A stretch of DNA of 64,000 nucleotides from an uncultured Maribacter sp. Lineage in GTDB: Bacteria > Bacteroidota > Bacteroidia > Flavobacteriales > Flavobacteriaceae. The stretch lies in assembly GCA_947493885.1 (NCBI GenBank), contig CANLTE010000002.1:372001-436000 (forward strand). Reading direction: 5' to 3'. Shown piece after piece: positions 40,656 to 50,060 of this stretch. The notes beneath the pieces were generated by a model. That model did not search any database. It worked only from the letters and a program-made list of their open reading frames with translations, and was not told the origin of the DNA. Position 1 is the first letter of the stretch. The number at the start of each line of letters is the position of its first letter. The translations under genes were made by a program, and so were the position numbers.

Positions 40656-40808
40656 TTTTATATTTAAAAAATTAAAATTTCATATGCTTATTTTCTTTGC
40701 GTACTCGTAAACTTTGCGTAACTTTTTGTTCATAACAAATATGGATTGCTTTAAAATAAGTGATTGATATTTGTTCCATTACGAACACTTACTAACCAGA
40801 ACTTTTAT

Positions 40809-42344
40809 ATGAATAATTTTCTTTTTGTAGCTGCTGAAAATGATGCGTTAGCAAATTGTAAAGCAGGTGGAATGGGAGATGTAGTTAGAGATGTACCACG
40901 TTTAATAGCTGAAAAAGGAGACATAGCTCACGTAGTTGTACCAGCGTATTCAAGGTTACATAAAAATGGAGCGTTAAAAACAAGTCTTCATTTTGAACTT
41001 AGAGGAGAAGATTATGTAGCTGAGCTTTACAAAGTTGCTCCAAAGAAAGAATTTCCTAACATACAGCATTATGTAATTCATCATCCTGAAATTGAACCAG
41101 GTGACATTGCCCACATGTATCATAATGATCCAGAAGAACCATTTTATACGGATGCTATAAAGTATTTCATTTTTTGTACGGCAGTAGCTGAAGCTATCAA
41201 AAAAGGAGCATTTGGAGACCTCAACATTGTACATTTACATGACTGGCATTCAAGCACGCTTGTTTTCTTACGAAAGTACCATAGGAAATACAAAATGCTT
41301 CAGAATATAAGGTTTGTTTATACCATTCATAATTTGGCCATTCAGGGCATCAGACCCTTTGATAATAATTACTCTTCAGTTAAAAATTGGTTTCCAGATA
41401 TTCCTATTGATGAAAAGGGTTTAATGGATTATAGGTATAATGATTGTATAAATCTAATGGCAGTTGGTATACGATTGTGTGATGCGGTACATACCGTTTC
41501 TCCGTCTTATAAAAATGATATTCTTTTACCAAGTTCTCCACCAGAATTTATCGGAGGAGAAGGACTAGAAAAAGATCTGAAAGAAGCCAATAAGGAAGGA
41601 AGGCTTTTTGGAATTTTAAACGGATGTAATTATAAAAGTATTCGAGAGGCTGAAAAAGGGCAACTATATTATACAACCATTAAGGCTATATTTAAATGGT
41701 TACAACAAGAGTCTAAAAAGTATAAGGCAGACTTTTTAGCTCATACAGGTGAAAAGGTTAGTGATTTGTTGCAAACCCCACCAAGCTTCATTTGCTCCAG
41801 CGTTGCACGTTTAACAGAACAAAAATTTTATTTTTTTAAACGATCGCCAGAAGTTTTTATTGAACTATTAAAAAAGTTAGAAAAGGTTAATGGAATTTTC
41901 ATGCTTTTAGGAACAGGAGCTCCCGAATATGAAGAATTATTTAGGGAAATAAGCTATAACCACAAAAATTTTATTTTCACTAATGGGCAATCAGAAGATG
42001 TTATAGATTCAATTTATCTAGAAAGCGATTTATATTTTATGCCTAGTTTGTTTGAGCCATGTGGAATAAGTCAAATGCTAGCAATGAGAAATGGTCATCC
42101 ATGTTTAGTTCATGCAACAGGTGGACTTATAGATACTGTTGAACACTTAAAGACTGGGTTTAGTTTTGGAGGAGATAAGTATGAAGATAAAATAAAAAAT
42201 ATGATTTTGTGTTTTGACGAGGCTTTGGACGTTTTTCAAAACAATAAACCACTTTGGAGCAAAATTAAAAATAATGCAAAAAAGAAGCGATTTACTTGGC
42301 AAAAATCTGTAGACAGGTACTATAAATTATTATATTCATTATAA
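40809..42344 (+). CDS. GT5-type glycogen/starch synthase-like glycosyltransferase
   Basis: A 511-residue protein. The N-terminal KxGG loop is KAGGMGDVVRDVP (from Lys18), which binds ADP-glucose in GT5 enzymes. Also present are HLHDWHSSTL, YTIHNLAIQG, HTVSPSYKNDI and the C-terminal FEPCGISQMLAMRNG and ATGGLIDTVEH motifs. ATG 40809 is chosen over the longer frame from 40764 because the Rossmann strand begins right after it. No glgB, glgC or glgP is adjacent, so a role in glycogen storage is likely but not shown by context. Confidence 0.85.
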   Translation: MNNFLFVAAENDALANCKAGGMGDVVRDVPRLIAEKGDIAHVVVPAYSRLHKNGALKTSLHFELRGEDYVAELYKVAPKKEFPNIQHYVIHHPEIEPGDIAHMYHNDPEEPFYTDAIKYFIFCTAVAEAIKKGAFGDLNIVHLHDWHSSTLVFLRKYHRKYKMLQNIRFVYTIHNLAIQGIRPFDNNYSSVKNWFPDIPIDEKGLMDYRYNDCINLMAVGIRLCDAVHTVSPSYKNDILLPSSPPEFIGGEGLEKDLKEANKEGRLFGILNGCNYKSIREAEKGQLYYTTIKAIFKWLQQESKKYKADFLAHTGEKVSDLLQTPPSFICSSVARLTEQKFYFFKRSPEVFIELLKKLEKVNGIFMLLGTGAPEYEELFREISYNHKNFIFTNGQSEDVIDSIYLESDLYFMPSLFEPCGISQMLAMRNGHPCLVHATGGLIDTVEHLKTGFSFGGDKYEDKIKNMILCFDEALDVFQNNKPLWSKIKNNAKKKRFTWQKSVDRYYKLLYSL

Positions 42345-42432
42345 TCAAAAAAAACTTGGTTTTTAAAATTTCACTACAATGTTTTTTTTAGTTAAAATGA
42401 GCACCCATTTGAATCTAAACCCCCGATATTAA

Positions 42433-42464
42433 TTGTTAAAATGGCTTGGTTTTTGTAAATTCGC
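42433..42464 (+). promoter_or_regulatory. Predicted promoter of gltA
   Basis: TTG at 42433-42435, a 20-nt spacer and TAAATTCGC at 42456-42464, one base from TAnnTTTGC. The ATG is 32 bp downstream. Confidence 0.65.
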
Positions 42465-42496
42465 TACCTACCTAAAATTTAAGAAAAACATCAAAA

Positions 42497-43786
42497 ATGG
42501 CGGATAAAGCAACTTTAGAATATAATGGTCAAAAATTTGAATTACCTGTAATTAAGGGATCCGAGGACGAATTAGCAATTGATATAAAATCTCTTCGTTC
42601 AGTAACGGGAGGAATAATTACAATTGACCCTGGGTATAAAAATACTGGATCATGTGAAAGTGCTATTACCTTTTTAGATGGGGAACAAGGAATTTTAAGA
42701 TATAGAGGTTACTCCATTGAGGAGCTAGCTGAAAAAGCGGATTTTTTAGAAGTAGCTTATTTATTAATTTTTGGAGAATTACCTAACAAACAACAATTAG
42801 AACAATTTCATTCTGATATTAAAGAAGAGTCTCATATAGATGAGGAGATGAAGAAAATTTTACATGGTTTTCCTAAGTCTGCTCACCCAATGGGAGTATT
42901 ATCGTCGTTAACTAGTGCGCTAATAGCTTTTAATCCAAGCTCAGTAAATGTTAGTTCAGAGAAAGAAATGTACCATGCAATAGTTAGAATTTTGGCAAAA
43001 TTCCCTGTATTAGTTGCTTGGACAATGCGTAAGAAAAAGGGGTTACCTCTGGATTATGGAGATGATACTTTGGGATACGTTGAAAACATTCATAAAATGA
43101 TGTTTAAAAAACCAACGCATGAATATCAGAAAAACAAAGTTGTTATAGATGCATTAGATAAATTACTTATTTTACATGCCGACCATGAACAGAATTGCTC
43201 TACTTCAACGGTGCGTATCGTAGGTTCTTCACACGCAGGTTTATTTGCTTCGCTTTCTGCAGGTATCTCTGCCCTATGGGGTCCCTTGCATGGAGGTGCT
43301 AATCAGGCTGTATTGGAAATGTTAGAAGCCATAGAAGCTGATGGTGGTGATACTAAAAAATATATGGCTAAAGCTAAGGACAAGAGTGATCCTTTTAGAC
43401 TAATGGGCTTTGGACATAGAGTTTATAAAAACTTTGATCCAAGAGCAAAAATTATTAAAAAAGCGGCAGATGAAGTACTTGCTAATTTAGGTATTGATGA
43501 CCCTATTTTGGATATCGCAAAAGGTTTAGAAAAAGAAGCTTTGGAAGATCAATATTTTGTTGATCGTAAATTATATCCTAATGTTGATTTTTATTCTGGA
43601 ATAATATATAGAGCATTGGGTATTCCAACAGAAATGTTTACGGTTATGTTTGCATTAGGAAGGCTACCGGGATGGATTGCACAATGGAGAGAAATGCGTC
43701 TAAATGGTGAGCCAATTGGTAGACCAAGACAGATTTATACTGGAGAAAATTACAGAGCTTTTGAGGCTGTTAAGGATAGAAAGTAA
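42497..43786 (+). CDS. gltA: Citrate synthase (type II, hexameric-like)
   Basis: A 429-residue TCA-cycle enzyme condensing acetyl-CoA and oxaloacetate. The catalytic residues are seen as His in GPLHGGANQAV, His in MGFGHRVYKNFDPRA and Asp in PNVDFYSGI. The N-terminal beta domain (EYNGQKFELPVIKGSE) is typical of the Gram-negative type II enzyme. It has its own promoter and a strong terminator. Confidence 0.97.
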   Translation: MADKATLEYNGQKFELPVIKGSEDELAIDIKSLRSVTGGIITIDPGYKNTGSCESAITFLDGEQGILRYRGYSIEELAEKADFLEVAYLLIFGELPNKQQLEQFHSDIKEESHIDEEMKKILHGFPKSAHPMGVLSSLTSALIAFNPSSVNVSSEKEMYHAIVRILAKFPVLVAWTMRKKKGLPLDYGDDTLGYVENIHKMMFKKPTHEYQKNKVVIDALDKLLILHADHEQNCSTSTVRIVGSSHAGLFASLSAGISALWGPLHGGANQAVLEMLEAIEADGGDTKKYMAKAKDKSDPFRLMGFGHRVYKNFDPRAKIIKKAADEVLANLGIDDPILDIAKGLEKEALEDQYFVDRKLYPNVDFYSGIIYRALGIPTEMFTVMFALGRLPGWIAQWREMRLNGEPIGRPRQIYTGENYRAFEAVKDRK

Positions 43787-43807
43787 ATAGATATTAAAAT
43801 ATTTTTT

Positions 43808-43840
43808 AAAACCCTTTTATTCATAAAAGGGTTTTTTTTT
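43808..43840 (+). terminator. Terminator of gltA
   Basis: The stem AAAACCCTTTTAT / ATAAAAGGGTTTT is followed by a run of nine Ts. It lies 21 bp after the gltA stop. Confidence 0.9.
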
Positions 43841-43879
43841 ACCCAAAAAGTAATTCTATATTTGTTGCAAAATTTGCAA

Positions 43880-44794
43880 ATGCTACGTTTAAATGTTATA
43901 GATGAAACTGCACAATTAAAAGCTGTAGTTTTAGGAACAGCCGAAAGTTGTGGACCTACTCCTAATCCAGATAAAGCATATGATCCAAAGTCATTAGAGC
44001 ACATTTTGGCGGGAACATATCCAAAGGAAAAAGATATGATTCAAGAAATGAATGCTTTTGCTGAAGTTTTTAAAAAGCATAATGTTCAGGTTTTTAGGCC
44101 AGAGGTTATCAAGGATTGTAATCAAATTTTTTCTAGAGATATTGCCTTTGTAATTGAAGATAAATTAATTAAGGCAAATATTCTCCCAGATAGAGATAGG
44201 GAGTTTGACGCGATATTACATGTTCTGGATAAAATAGCTCCTGACAATATTTTAGTTCCGCCAGAAGATGTACATGTGGAAGGAGGCGATGTTATGCCTT
44301 GGAACAATTATATTTTTGTTGGAACTTATACTAAAAGTGATTATCCTGATTATATTACTGCTAGAACCAATATGGCAGCTGTTGAATACCTCAGAAAGCA
44401 GTTTCCAAATAAAAAGATAAAAGCGTTTGAACTTCGTAAATCTAATATCAATGCCAAAGAAAACGCTTTACATTTAGATTGCTGTTTTCAACCTTTGGGA
44501 AAAGGAAAAGCAATTTTGCACAAAAATGGTTTTTTGAATGGGCATGAATACCAATGGCTAGTTAATTATTTTGGTTCTGATAATGTTTTTGAAATTACTG
44601 CGGACGAAATGTATCATATGTTTAGCAATGTATTTTCTATTTCTCCAGAAGTAGTGGTTTCAGAGAAAAACTTTACTAGGCTTAATGTTTGGTTAGAAAA
44701 GCAAGGTTTTTTAGTAGAACAAATTCCCTATTCGGAAATAGCAAAACAAGAGGGTTTATTGCGCTGTAGCACGCTTCCTTTAGTGCGAGAATAA
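43880..44794 (+). CDS. Amidinotransferase-fold (DDAH/arginine-deiminase-like) hydrolase
   Basis: A 304-residue cytosolic protein of the five-bladed beta/alpha propeller superfamily. Motifs are FSRDIAFVIED, the conserved HVEGGDVMPW, His-Asp in ALHLDCCFQPLG and the putative nucleophile Cys296 in LLRCSTLP near the C-terminus. These fit dimethylarginine dimethylaminohydrolase or a related guanidino/ureido hydrolase; the substrate is unproven. ATG 43880 is preferred to a TTG at 43862. A TATATTTG -7 element lies at 43857-43864, immediately after the gltA terminator. A CtlX-like hydrolase of the same fold lies 5.4 kb downstream. Confidence 0.85.
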   Translation: MLRLNVIDETAQLKAVVLGTAESCGPTPNPDKAYDPKSLEHILAGTYPKEKDMIQEMNAFAEVFKKHNVQVFRPEVIKDCNQIFSRDIAFVIEDKLIKANILPDRDREFDAILHVLDKIAPDNILVPPEDVHVEGGDVMPWNNYIFVGTYTKSDYPDYITARTNMAAVEYLRKQFPNKKIKAFELRKSNINAKENALHLDCCFQPLGKGKAILHKNGFLNGHEYQWLVNYFGSDNVFEITADEMYHMFSNVFSISPEVVVSEKNFTRLNVWLEKQGFLVEQIPYSEIAKQEGLLRCSTLPLVRE

Positions 44795-44824
44795 GTGTAT
44801 TTGGTAAATATTAACATTATTTTT

Positions 44825-44855
44825 TTGTTTAACTAGACGAGTGGTCATATTTTTG
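44825..44855 (+). promoter_or_regulatory. Promoter of the tetR gene
   Basis: TTG at 44825-44827, a 20-nt spacer and TATTTTTG at 44848-44855. The spacer holds an operator-like sequence, the arrangement expected for an autorepressing TetR gene. Confidence 0.75.
44834..44848 (+). promoter_or_regulatory. TetR operator candidate, site 1
   Basis: TAGACGAGTGGTCAT lies between the -33 and -7 elements of the tetR promoter. It shares TAGACGA-TGGTCA with the site at 45490 and the core CGA(C/G)TGGTCA with all three sites. Confidence 0.7.
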
Positions 44856-44874
44856 TGCCTTACTATATAATACT

Positions 44875-45471
44875 ATGAGTAAAACCTTAAAACACGATCT
44901 TAAAGCTGATGCCATTTTAAATACTGGTATGGAGCTTATGTGGAGTAGAGGGTATAATGCCACTAGTGTAAATGATATTGTTAAGGCAGCCGGAATTCCA
45001 AAAGGGTCTTTCTATTTTTATTTTGATAGCAAAGAAGATTTTGCGCTTAAAGCAATTGATATGTACTTTGAAAATCATTTCGGTCCGGCAATGAAGGTTT
45101 TAAATGATGAAAATTTTTCACCAAAGGAGAGGTTATTAAATTTTTATGAATTTAGAGCCAATATCTTAAGAGAGGAGTTACACTGTAAAATGGGCTGCAT
45201 GTGCTGCAATTTGGCAAATGAAATGGCAGAGCATAATGAGGAAATAAGAAAATCGGTAGCACTTAAAAGCAGTATAGTAAGAGGGCATATTTTAAAGGTT
45301 ATGATTGAGGCCCAGGAAAATAATGAAATCAATAAAATGGTGGATGCTGAGCATCTTACAGATTTTATTGAGGATGTTGGTAAAGGAGCCATGATTACAA
45401 TGAAGGAAATGAACAGCTCTCAGCCTATTGATAATACGATAACTATTATTAAAACATTATTATTGCGATAA
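44875..45471 (+). CDS. TetR/AcrR family transcriptional regulator
   Basis: A 198-residue repressor-type protein. The N-terminal helix-turn-helix is clear: ILNTGMELMWSRGYNATSVN, then DIVKAAGIPKGSFYFYFDSK. The C-terminal ligand domain has an unusual Cys-rich stretch CKMGCMCC (around residue 104-111), seen in TetR_C proteins of this kind. It is followed by an RND transporter gene preceded by two more copies of the same operator-like sequence. The ligand is unknown. It probably represses itself and the transporter operon. Confidence 0.93.
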   Translation: MSKTLKHDLKADAILNTGMELMWSRGYNATSVNDIVKAAGIPKGSFYFYFDSKEDFALKAIDMYFENHFGPAMKVLNDENFSPKERLLNFYEFRANILREELHCKMGCMCCNLANEMAEHNEEIRKSVALKSSIVRGHILKVMIEAQENNEINKMVDAEHLTDFIEDVGKGAMITMKEMNSSQPIDNTITIIKTLLLR

Positions 45472-45489
45472 TTTTTTTTGAATTATAAT

Positions 45490-45507
45490 TAGACGACTGG
45501 TCAACTA
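45490..45507 (+). promoter_or_regulatory. TetR operator candidate, site 2
   Basis: TAGACGACTGGTCAACTA is an imperfect palindrome: six of nine positions are symmetric about the centre. It is 18 bp after the tetR stop, upstream of the RND gene. Confidence 0.7.
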
Positions 45508-45586
45508 TTAAAAATATTTTCTAATATTGTCCTTTTTTAAACAATGAAATCGTCTTAGAAACAAAACAGTTTAATTTTAATAAATA

Positions 45587-45602
45587 ATCGACTGGTCAAC
45601 TA
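45587..45602 (+). promoter_or_regulatory. TetR operator candidate, site 3
   Basis: AATCGACTGGTCAACT ends 11 bp before the ATG of the RND gene and repeats the CGACTGGTCAACT of site 2 exactly. Binding here would block early transcription or elongation. Confidence 0.7.
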
Positions 45603-45613
45603 AATAATAAACA

Positions 45614-47962
45614 ATGAATGCACTTAAAAAAATTGAGAATGTATCGAGCAAGTTCGTAAGACGTTGGAGCGAATTTGTAACTAAACGAAAATGGATTGTA
45701 CTACTGTTAACTACAGTACTTGCTTTGGGTCTAGGTTCACAAGGAAAAATGGAATTTGACGGAGACTACCATGTTTTCTTTAGTGAGTCCAATCCAGAAT
45801 TGGAGGCTTTTGATGCTTTACAGGAAAAGTACACTAAAGATGATAATGTTATCTTGGTGTTGTCACCTGCAAACGGTAATGTGTTTACAAAAGATAACCT
45901 TGTAGCTATTGAGGATTTAACAGCGGAATCATGGAATACACCATATTCTTCCAGAGTAGATGCCATAACAAACTTTCAGTACACAAGTGCTGAAGGAGAC
46001 GATTTGTATGTGGATGATTTATCGTATGAATCAGCGACTAAAACCGAATCTGAAATTAAAGAAATTCAAAGAAAAGCTTTAAATGAACCACTATTAGTAA
46101 ACCGAATAATTAATGAGCAGGGAAGTGTAACAGCTGTAAATATAACGGTTAGGCTTCCAGGAGTAAATAGCTCAGAAGAAATCCCCGAGGTAACCGCTTT
46201 TGTTCGAAAAATGATTGAGGATTTCAAAGAGAAAAATCCAAATTTTGAAGTTCGTTCTTCTGGATTAGTGCCTTTAAATACAGCTTTTTTTGAAGCGTCC
46301 ATGAGGGATATGATGCTTACCATGGTGATGCTTCTTATTGTAATACTTACCACTTTTATTCTAACACGTAATATTTACAGTACCATATCTACCTTAGTGG
46401 TAGTAATATTTTCTATAATGAGTGCAATTGGTTTTGTAGGCTTAATGGGGATAAAGTTAACTCCTCCTTCAGCAGTATTTCCAACTATGATTTTAACATT
46501 GGCTGTAGCAGATAGTATTCATATTTTGGTTACGATGCTACAAAAAATGCGAACAGCAGGATTAAGTAAAGTAGATGCACTTAGAGAATCTTTGCGACTA
46601 AATTTCATGCCAGTATTTATTACTAGTTTAACTACAATAATTGGGTTTTTAACAATGAATTTTGGAGATGTTCCTCCATTCTGGGATTTAGGGAATATTG
46701 TGGCTTTTGGAATGTTGATGGCGTTCTTATATTCAACAACAACACTACCTGCTATTATGGCAATTTTCCCAGTAAAAGGAAAACTTCCAGAGAAGAAAAT
46801 AATTAAGAAAAATTGGTATGCGTCTTTGGGAAATTATGTAGTAAGACAACCCATACGCATTACCGTTATTTCGTCAATTATTATTGGTTTGTTGACATTT
46901 TTAGCCACTCAAAATGAATTTAATGATGAATTCATTAATTATTTTGATAAAACAGTTCCCTTTAGACAGGATACCGATTATATAAGCGAGAATCTTACAG
47001 GTATTTATAATGTGGAGTATTCCGTTGGGAGTGGAGAAAGTGGTGGAATTAATAATCCAAAATATTTGTCAAAACTTAATGAGTTTGAAAGTTGGTTAAA
47101 TGATCAACCAGAGGTGGTGCATGTGAATGCCTTTAGTGAGGTTGCTAGAAGAGTTAATCGTTCTATGCACGGAGACAACACAACTTATTATCGCGTTCCA
47201 GATAATAGAGAAGAAGCGGCACAGTATTTATTGCTTTATGAATTGTCATTACCTTTTGGATTGGATTTAAATAATCAAATAAACGTAGATAAGTCGGAAA
47301 CCAGAGTTACCGTTACGCTTAAGAATATTGATAGCCCACAAATGATTGCATTTTCAGAGCGAGGAGAGCAATGGTTAAGGGATAATACACCTCCTGAGAT
47401 GCATGCTATAGCCGTAAGTCCAATGCTAATGTTTTCTAAACTTGGATTCAGACAAGCAGATAGTATGTTAAAAGGAAATATAATTGCTCTTATTTTAATT
47501 TCATTAGTTTTAATGTTGGCATTAAGAAGTTTTAAACTTGGTCTTTTAAGTATTATTCCAAATGTTACACCTGTTCTAATTGGTTTTGGTGTATGGGCAA
47601 TTTATAAAGGTCAGATTAATACGGGAATGGTAATAGTTTTTGGAATGACTCTTGGAATAATTGTAGATGATACAGTCCATTTTATGAGTAAATTTTTAAG
47701 AGCACGAAGAGAGCTTGGGTACAATGCCAAAGAGGCGGTTGTGTATGCATTTGAAACGGTAGGAAAAGCTTTGGTAACCACAACATTAGTATTGCTGGCT
47801 GGTTTCACGGTTTTGTCAACATCGTCATTTGCATTAAACAGTTATATGGCTAGAATTACAGTAATAATTATATTGGCAGCATTGATAATTGACTTTCTTT
47901 TATTACCTGCTTTATTAATTCTTACCAGCAAAAAATCAGAAAAATTAGTAGAAAACAAATAA
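45614..47962 (+). CDS. MMPL/RND-family transporter (sterol-sensing-domain type)
   Basis: A 782-residue inner-membrane protein with two homologous halves, each one TM helix, a large periplasmic loop and five further TM helices. Matching membrane motifs in the halves are LAVADSIHILV and LGIIVDDTVHFM, with charged residues as in proton-relay helices. The single-chain length without an MFP partner places it with MMPL/hopanoid-transporter-like proteins rather than drug-efflux AcrB. It is followed by a LolA-like periplasmic protein and an outer-membrane barrel, which suggests lipid or hydrophobic-molecule transfer across the envelope. Confidence 0.9.
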   Translation: MNALKKIENVSSKFVRRWSEFVTKRKWIVLLLTTVLALGLGSQGKMEFDGDYHVFFSESNPELEAFDALQEKYTKDDNVILVLSPANGNVFTKDNLVAIEDLTAESWNTPYSSRVDAITNFQYTSAEGDDLYVDDLSYESATKTESEIKEIQRKALNEPLLVNRIINEQGSVTAVNITVRLPGVNSSEEIPEVTAFVRKMIEDFKEKNPNFEVRSSGLVPLNTAFFEASMRDMMLTMVMLLIVILTTFILTRNIYSTISTLVVVIFSIMSAIGFVGLMGIKLTPPSAVFPTMILTLAVADSIHILVTMLQKMRTAGLSKVDALRESLRLNFMPVFITSLTTIIGFLTMNFGDVPPFWDLGNIVAFGMLMAFLYSTTTLPAIMAIFPVKGKLPEKKIIKKNWYASLGNYVVRQPIRITVISSIIIGLLTFLATQNEFNDEFINYFDKTVPFRQDTDYISENLTGIYNVEYSVGSGESGGINNPKYLSKLNEFESWLNDQPEVVHVNAFSEVARRVNRSMHGDNTTYYRVPDNREEAAQYLLLYELSLPFGLDLNNQINVDKSETRVTVTLKNIDSPQMIAFSERGEQWLRDNTPPEMHAIAVSPMLMFSKLGFRQADSMLKGNIIALILISLVLMLALRSFKLGLLSIIPNVTPVLIGFGVWAIYKGQINTGMVIVFGMTLGIIVDDTVHFMSKFLRARRELGYNAKEAVVYAFETVGKALVTTTLVLLAGFTVLSTSSFALNSYMARITVIIILAALIIDFLLLPALLILTSKKSEKLVENK

Positions 47963-47988
47963 ATATAAACACCAATAAACACAAAAAA

Positions 47989-48762
47989 ATGAAAAGTAGT
48001 ATTATATCAATTTTAGTATTTTTAGTGGCGTCCATAGCTTTGGGACAGTCACCCGAAGAAAGGGGATTACAAATTGCTAAAGCGGCAGAAAAAGCAGATT
48101 TAGGCTTTAAAAGTTCAATTGTAGAACTTAAAATGACCTTAAAAAATAAAAATGGTCAAACTAGTGAGCGGTCATTATCAACAAGAACTCTAGAGCTTAC
48201 GGAAGACGGAGATAAGTCATTAATTGTTTTTAATAGCCCAAAAGATGTTAAAGGAACATCTACTCTAACATTTACGCATAAGGTTGGTTCAGATGACCAA
48301 TGGTTGTATTTACCTTCTATAAAAAGGGTGAAAAGAATATCTTCTAATAACAAGTCGGGTCCATTTGTTGGAAGCGAGTTTGCTTATGAAGATTTATCAT
48401 CTCAGGAAGTAGAAAAGTATAGCTATAAATTTTTAGAGGAAAAGGGAGGTGTTTTGGTTGTAGAACAAGATCCAGTTGATCCTAAATCTGGGTATACCAG
48501 ACGCATAGTTTCATATAATAAAGACAAAGGATATAGAATAGAAAAAGTAGAGTTCTATGACAGAAAAAATGCGCTATTAAAAACACTTAGTTACTCTGAT
48601 TATAAACTGTATAAAAACAAATTTTGGAGAGCTAATGTTTTTAAAATGGTAAATCATCAAAGCGGTAAAGAAACCATCTTAAATTTTAGTGATTATAATT
48701 TTGATGCAGATTTATCTGAAGACGATTTTTCTCAGGTAGCACTTCAAAGAGCAGGCAATTAA
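47989..48762 (+). CDS. Outer-membrane lipoprotein-sorting (LolA-like) periplasmic protein
   Basis: A 257-residue protein with a signal peptide ending near IALGQSPEE. The mature part is an 11-strand half-barrel typical of LolA/LolB-like folds: KGTSTLTFTHK, QWLYLPSIKRVKRIS, GSEFAYEDLSS and GYRIEKVEFYD. It matches the family usually annotated as outer membrane lipoprotein-sorting protein and found next to MMPL transporters. It would shuttle a hydrophobic ligand from the RND protein. It begins 26 bp after the transporter. Confidence 0.87.
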   Translation: MKSSIISILVFLVASIALGQSPEERGLQIAKAAEKADLGFKSSIVELKMTLKNKNGQTSERSLSTRTLELTEDGDKSLIVFNSPKDVKGTSTLTFTHKVGSDDQWLYLPSIKRVKRISSNNKSGPFVGSEFAYEDLSSQEVEKYSYKFLEEKGGVLVVEQDPVDPKSGYTRRIVSYNKDKGYRIEKVEFYDRKNALLKTLSYSDYKLYKNKFWRANVFKMVNHQSGKETILNFSDYNFDADLSEDDFSQVALQRAGN

Positions 48763-48770
48763 TTAGTAAG

Positions 48771-48812
48771 AAGGCAATTTAGGAGGAGACTATAACTCCT
48801 GAATTGCCTTTA
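48771..48812 (+). terminator. Long hairpin between the LolA-like and barrel genes
   Basis: A 15-bp stem (AAGGCAATTTAGGAG / CTCCTGAATTGCCTT, one GU pair) encloses a 10-nt loop and is followed by the weak TAATTTTAT. It lies 8 bp after the upstream stop and 19 bp before the GTG start downstream. It may be a partial terminator or mRNA-stability element that sets a lower level of the barrel protein. Confidence 0.6.
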
Positions 48813-48831
48813 ATTTTATAAAATCACATCA

Positions 48832-50037
48832 GTGAAACATAATAATTTAGTACTCATTCTTCTTACCTTTTTCAGCTTAGCTTTGTATGCTCAAAGTGAT
48901 AAGAAAAAGAAGGTTAATCATGATTTTGAATTAGAATTAGAAGCCGAATACAGATATTTTTTTAATGATGCCCAATTTCCTGGGCAGGAAAGTCATTTCC
49001 CTGCGTTAGCAATAAAACCAGGGTACTCCATAGATTGGAACAAAGGAAAAGAACAGATTAATTTTTCTGGCTTTCTTAGATTAGATAGAGACGAAGAACG
49101 TACACATTGGGATATTCGTGAATTATACTATCAAAAAGCCAAAGGCAGTTGGGAGCTTAACGTAGGTTTAAAAAAAGTGTATTGGGGCGTTATAGAGAGC
49201 AATCATTTAGTAGATATCATTAATCAAACCGATGCTGTGGAAACATTTGATGGTGAAGAAAAGTTAGGGCAACCCATGGTGCAATTTAATTGGATTACCA
49301 ATAATTTGGGGACGTTCGATTTTTTTTATCTACCATATCATCGTAAACGTACTTTTTCAGGAGTTGATGGTAGGTTACGGTTTGGAACCGTAATTGATAA
49401 AGACGATCTTAATTATGAAAGTGGGGCAGAGGAGTGGCGTCAAGATTTTGCCGTTCGTTGGAAACACTACTTTGGAATTTTTGATGTCGCACTATCACAT
49501 TTCTATGGTAACGGAAGAGAACCCCTTTTTCTTTTTGATAATCAAGGTAACATTAATGCTTTTTATCCTGTTATCAATCAAACTGGATTGGAAATTCAAG
49601 TAACCCATGATGCGTTTCTTTGGAAATTAGAGTCTATTTATAGAGACGCTAAAGCGCAACATTTTTTAGCCCTAGCGGCAGGTTTGGAGTACACATTTAG
49701 CAATATTGATGGTAACGGATTGGATATTGGTGTTTTAGGAGAATATTTATACGATGAACGTGATGAATTAGCGCTTTCGGGTTTACAAAATGATGTGTTT
49801 TTTGGTAGCCGAATTGCTTTTAACGATACTCAGGATACTTCAATTTTGATTGGAGGAATTTTGGACCTTGATGCGAGCAGTAAAATATTAAGTTTAGAAG
49901 CTTCTCGAAGAATTGGAAGTAGTTGGAAAGCAGAAGTTGAAGCTCGAGTTTTTAATACTATCGATGAAGAAGAGCTTATTCTTTCCAATTTTAAAGAAGA
50001 TAGTTTTTTTAGATTATCCATTTCTAAGTTCTTTTAG
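48832..50037 (+). CDS. Outer-membrane beta-barrel protein of the RND module
   Basis: A 401-residue protein starting at GTG 48832, the only start codon in front of the signal peptide MKHNNLVLILLTFFSLALYAQ. The mature part alternates polar and aromatic strands and ends in LSISKFF, as expected for an outer-membrane barrel. The segment KKVYWGVIESNHLVDIINQTD resembles DUF1302-type barrels found with MMPL transporters elsewhere; this similarity is from memory. It completes a TetR, RND, periplasmic carrier and barrel set. A strong terminator follows. Confidence 0.8.
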   Translation: MKHNNLVLILLTFFSLALYAQSDKKKKVNHDFELELEAEYRYFFNDAQFPGQESHFPALAIKPGYSIDWNKGKEQINFSGFLRLDRDEERTHWDIRELYYQKAKGSWELNVGLKKVYWGVIESNHLVDIINQTDAVETFDGEEKLGQPMVQFNWITNNLGTFDFFYLPYHRKRTFSGVDGRLRFGTVIDKDDLNYESGAEEWRQDFAVRWKHYFGIFDVALSHFYGNGREPLFLFDNQGNINAFYPVINQTGLEIQVTHDAFLWKLESIYRDAKAQHFLALAAGLEYTFSNIDGNGLDIGVLGEYLYDERDELALSGLQNDVFFGSRIAFNDTQDTSILIGGILDLDASSKILSLEASRRIGSSWKAEVEARVFNTIDEEELILSNFKEDSFFRLSISKFF

Positions 50038-50060
50038 AGCGCTTTATTGGTGTTAGATGC

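Noticed and set aside
40681-40760. Consensus promoter upstream of the GT5 gene
   Set aside because: Two TTTGC sequences occur, but neither has TA at the right distance together with a -33 TTG, so no promoter was called.
46066-46353. Minus-strand frame of 95 codons within the RND gene
   Set aside because: Antisense shadow; the sense frame is a well-formed MMPL transporter.
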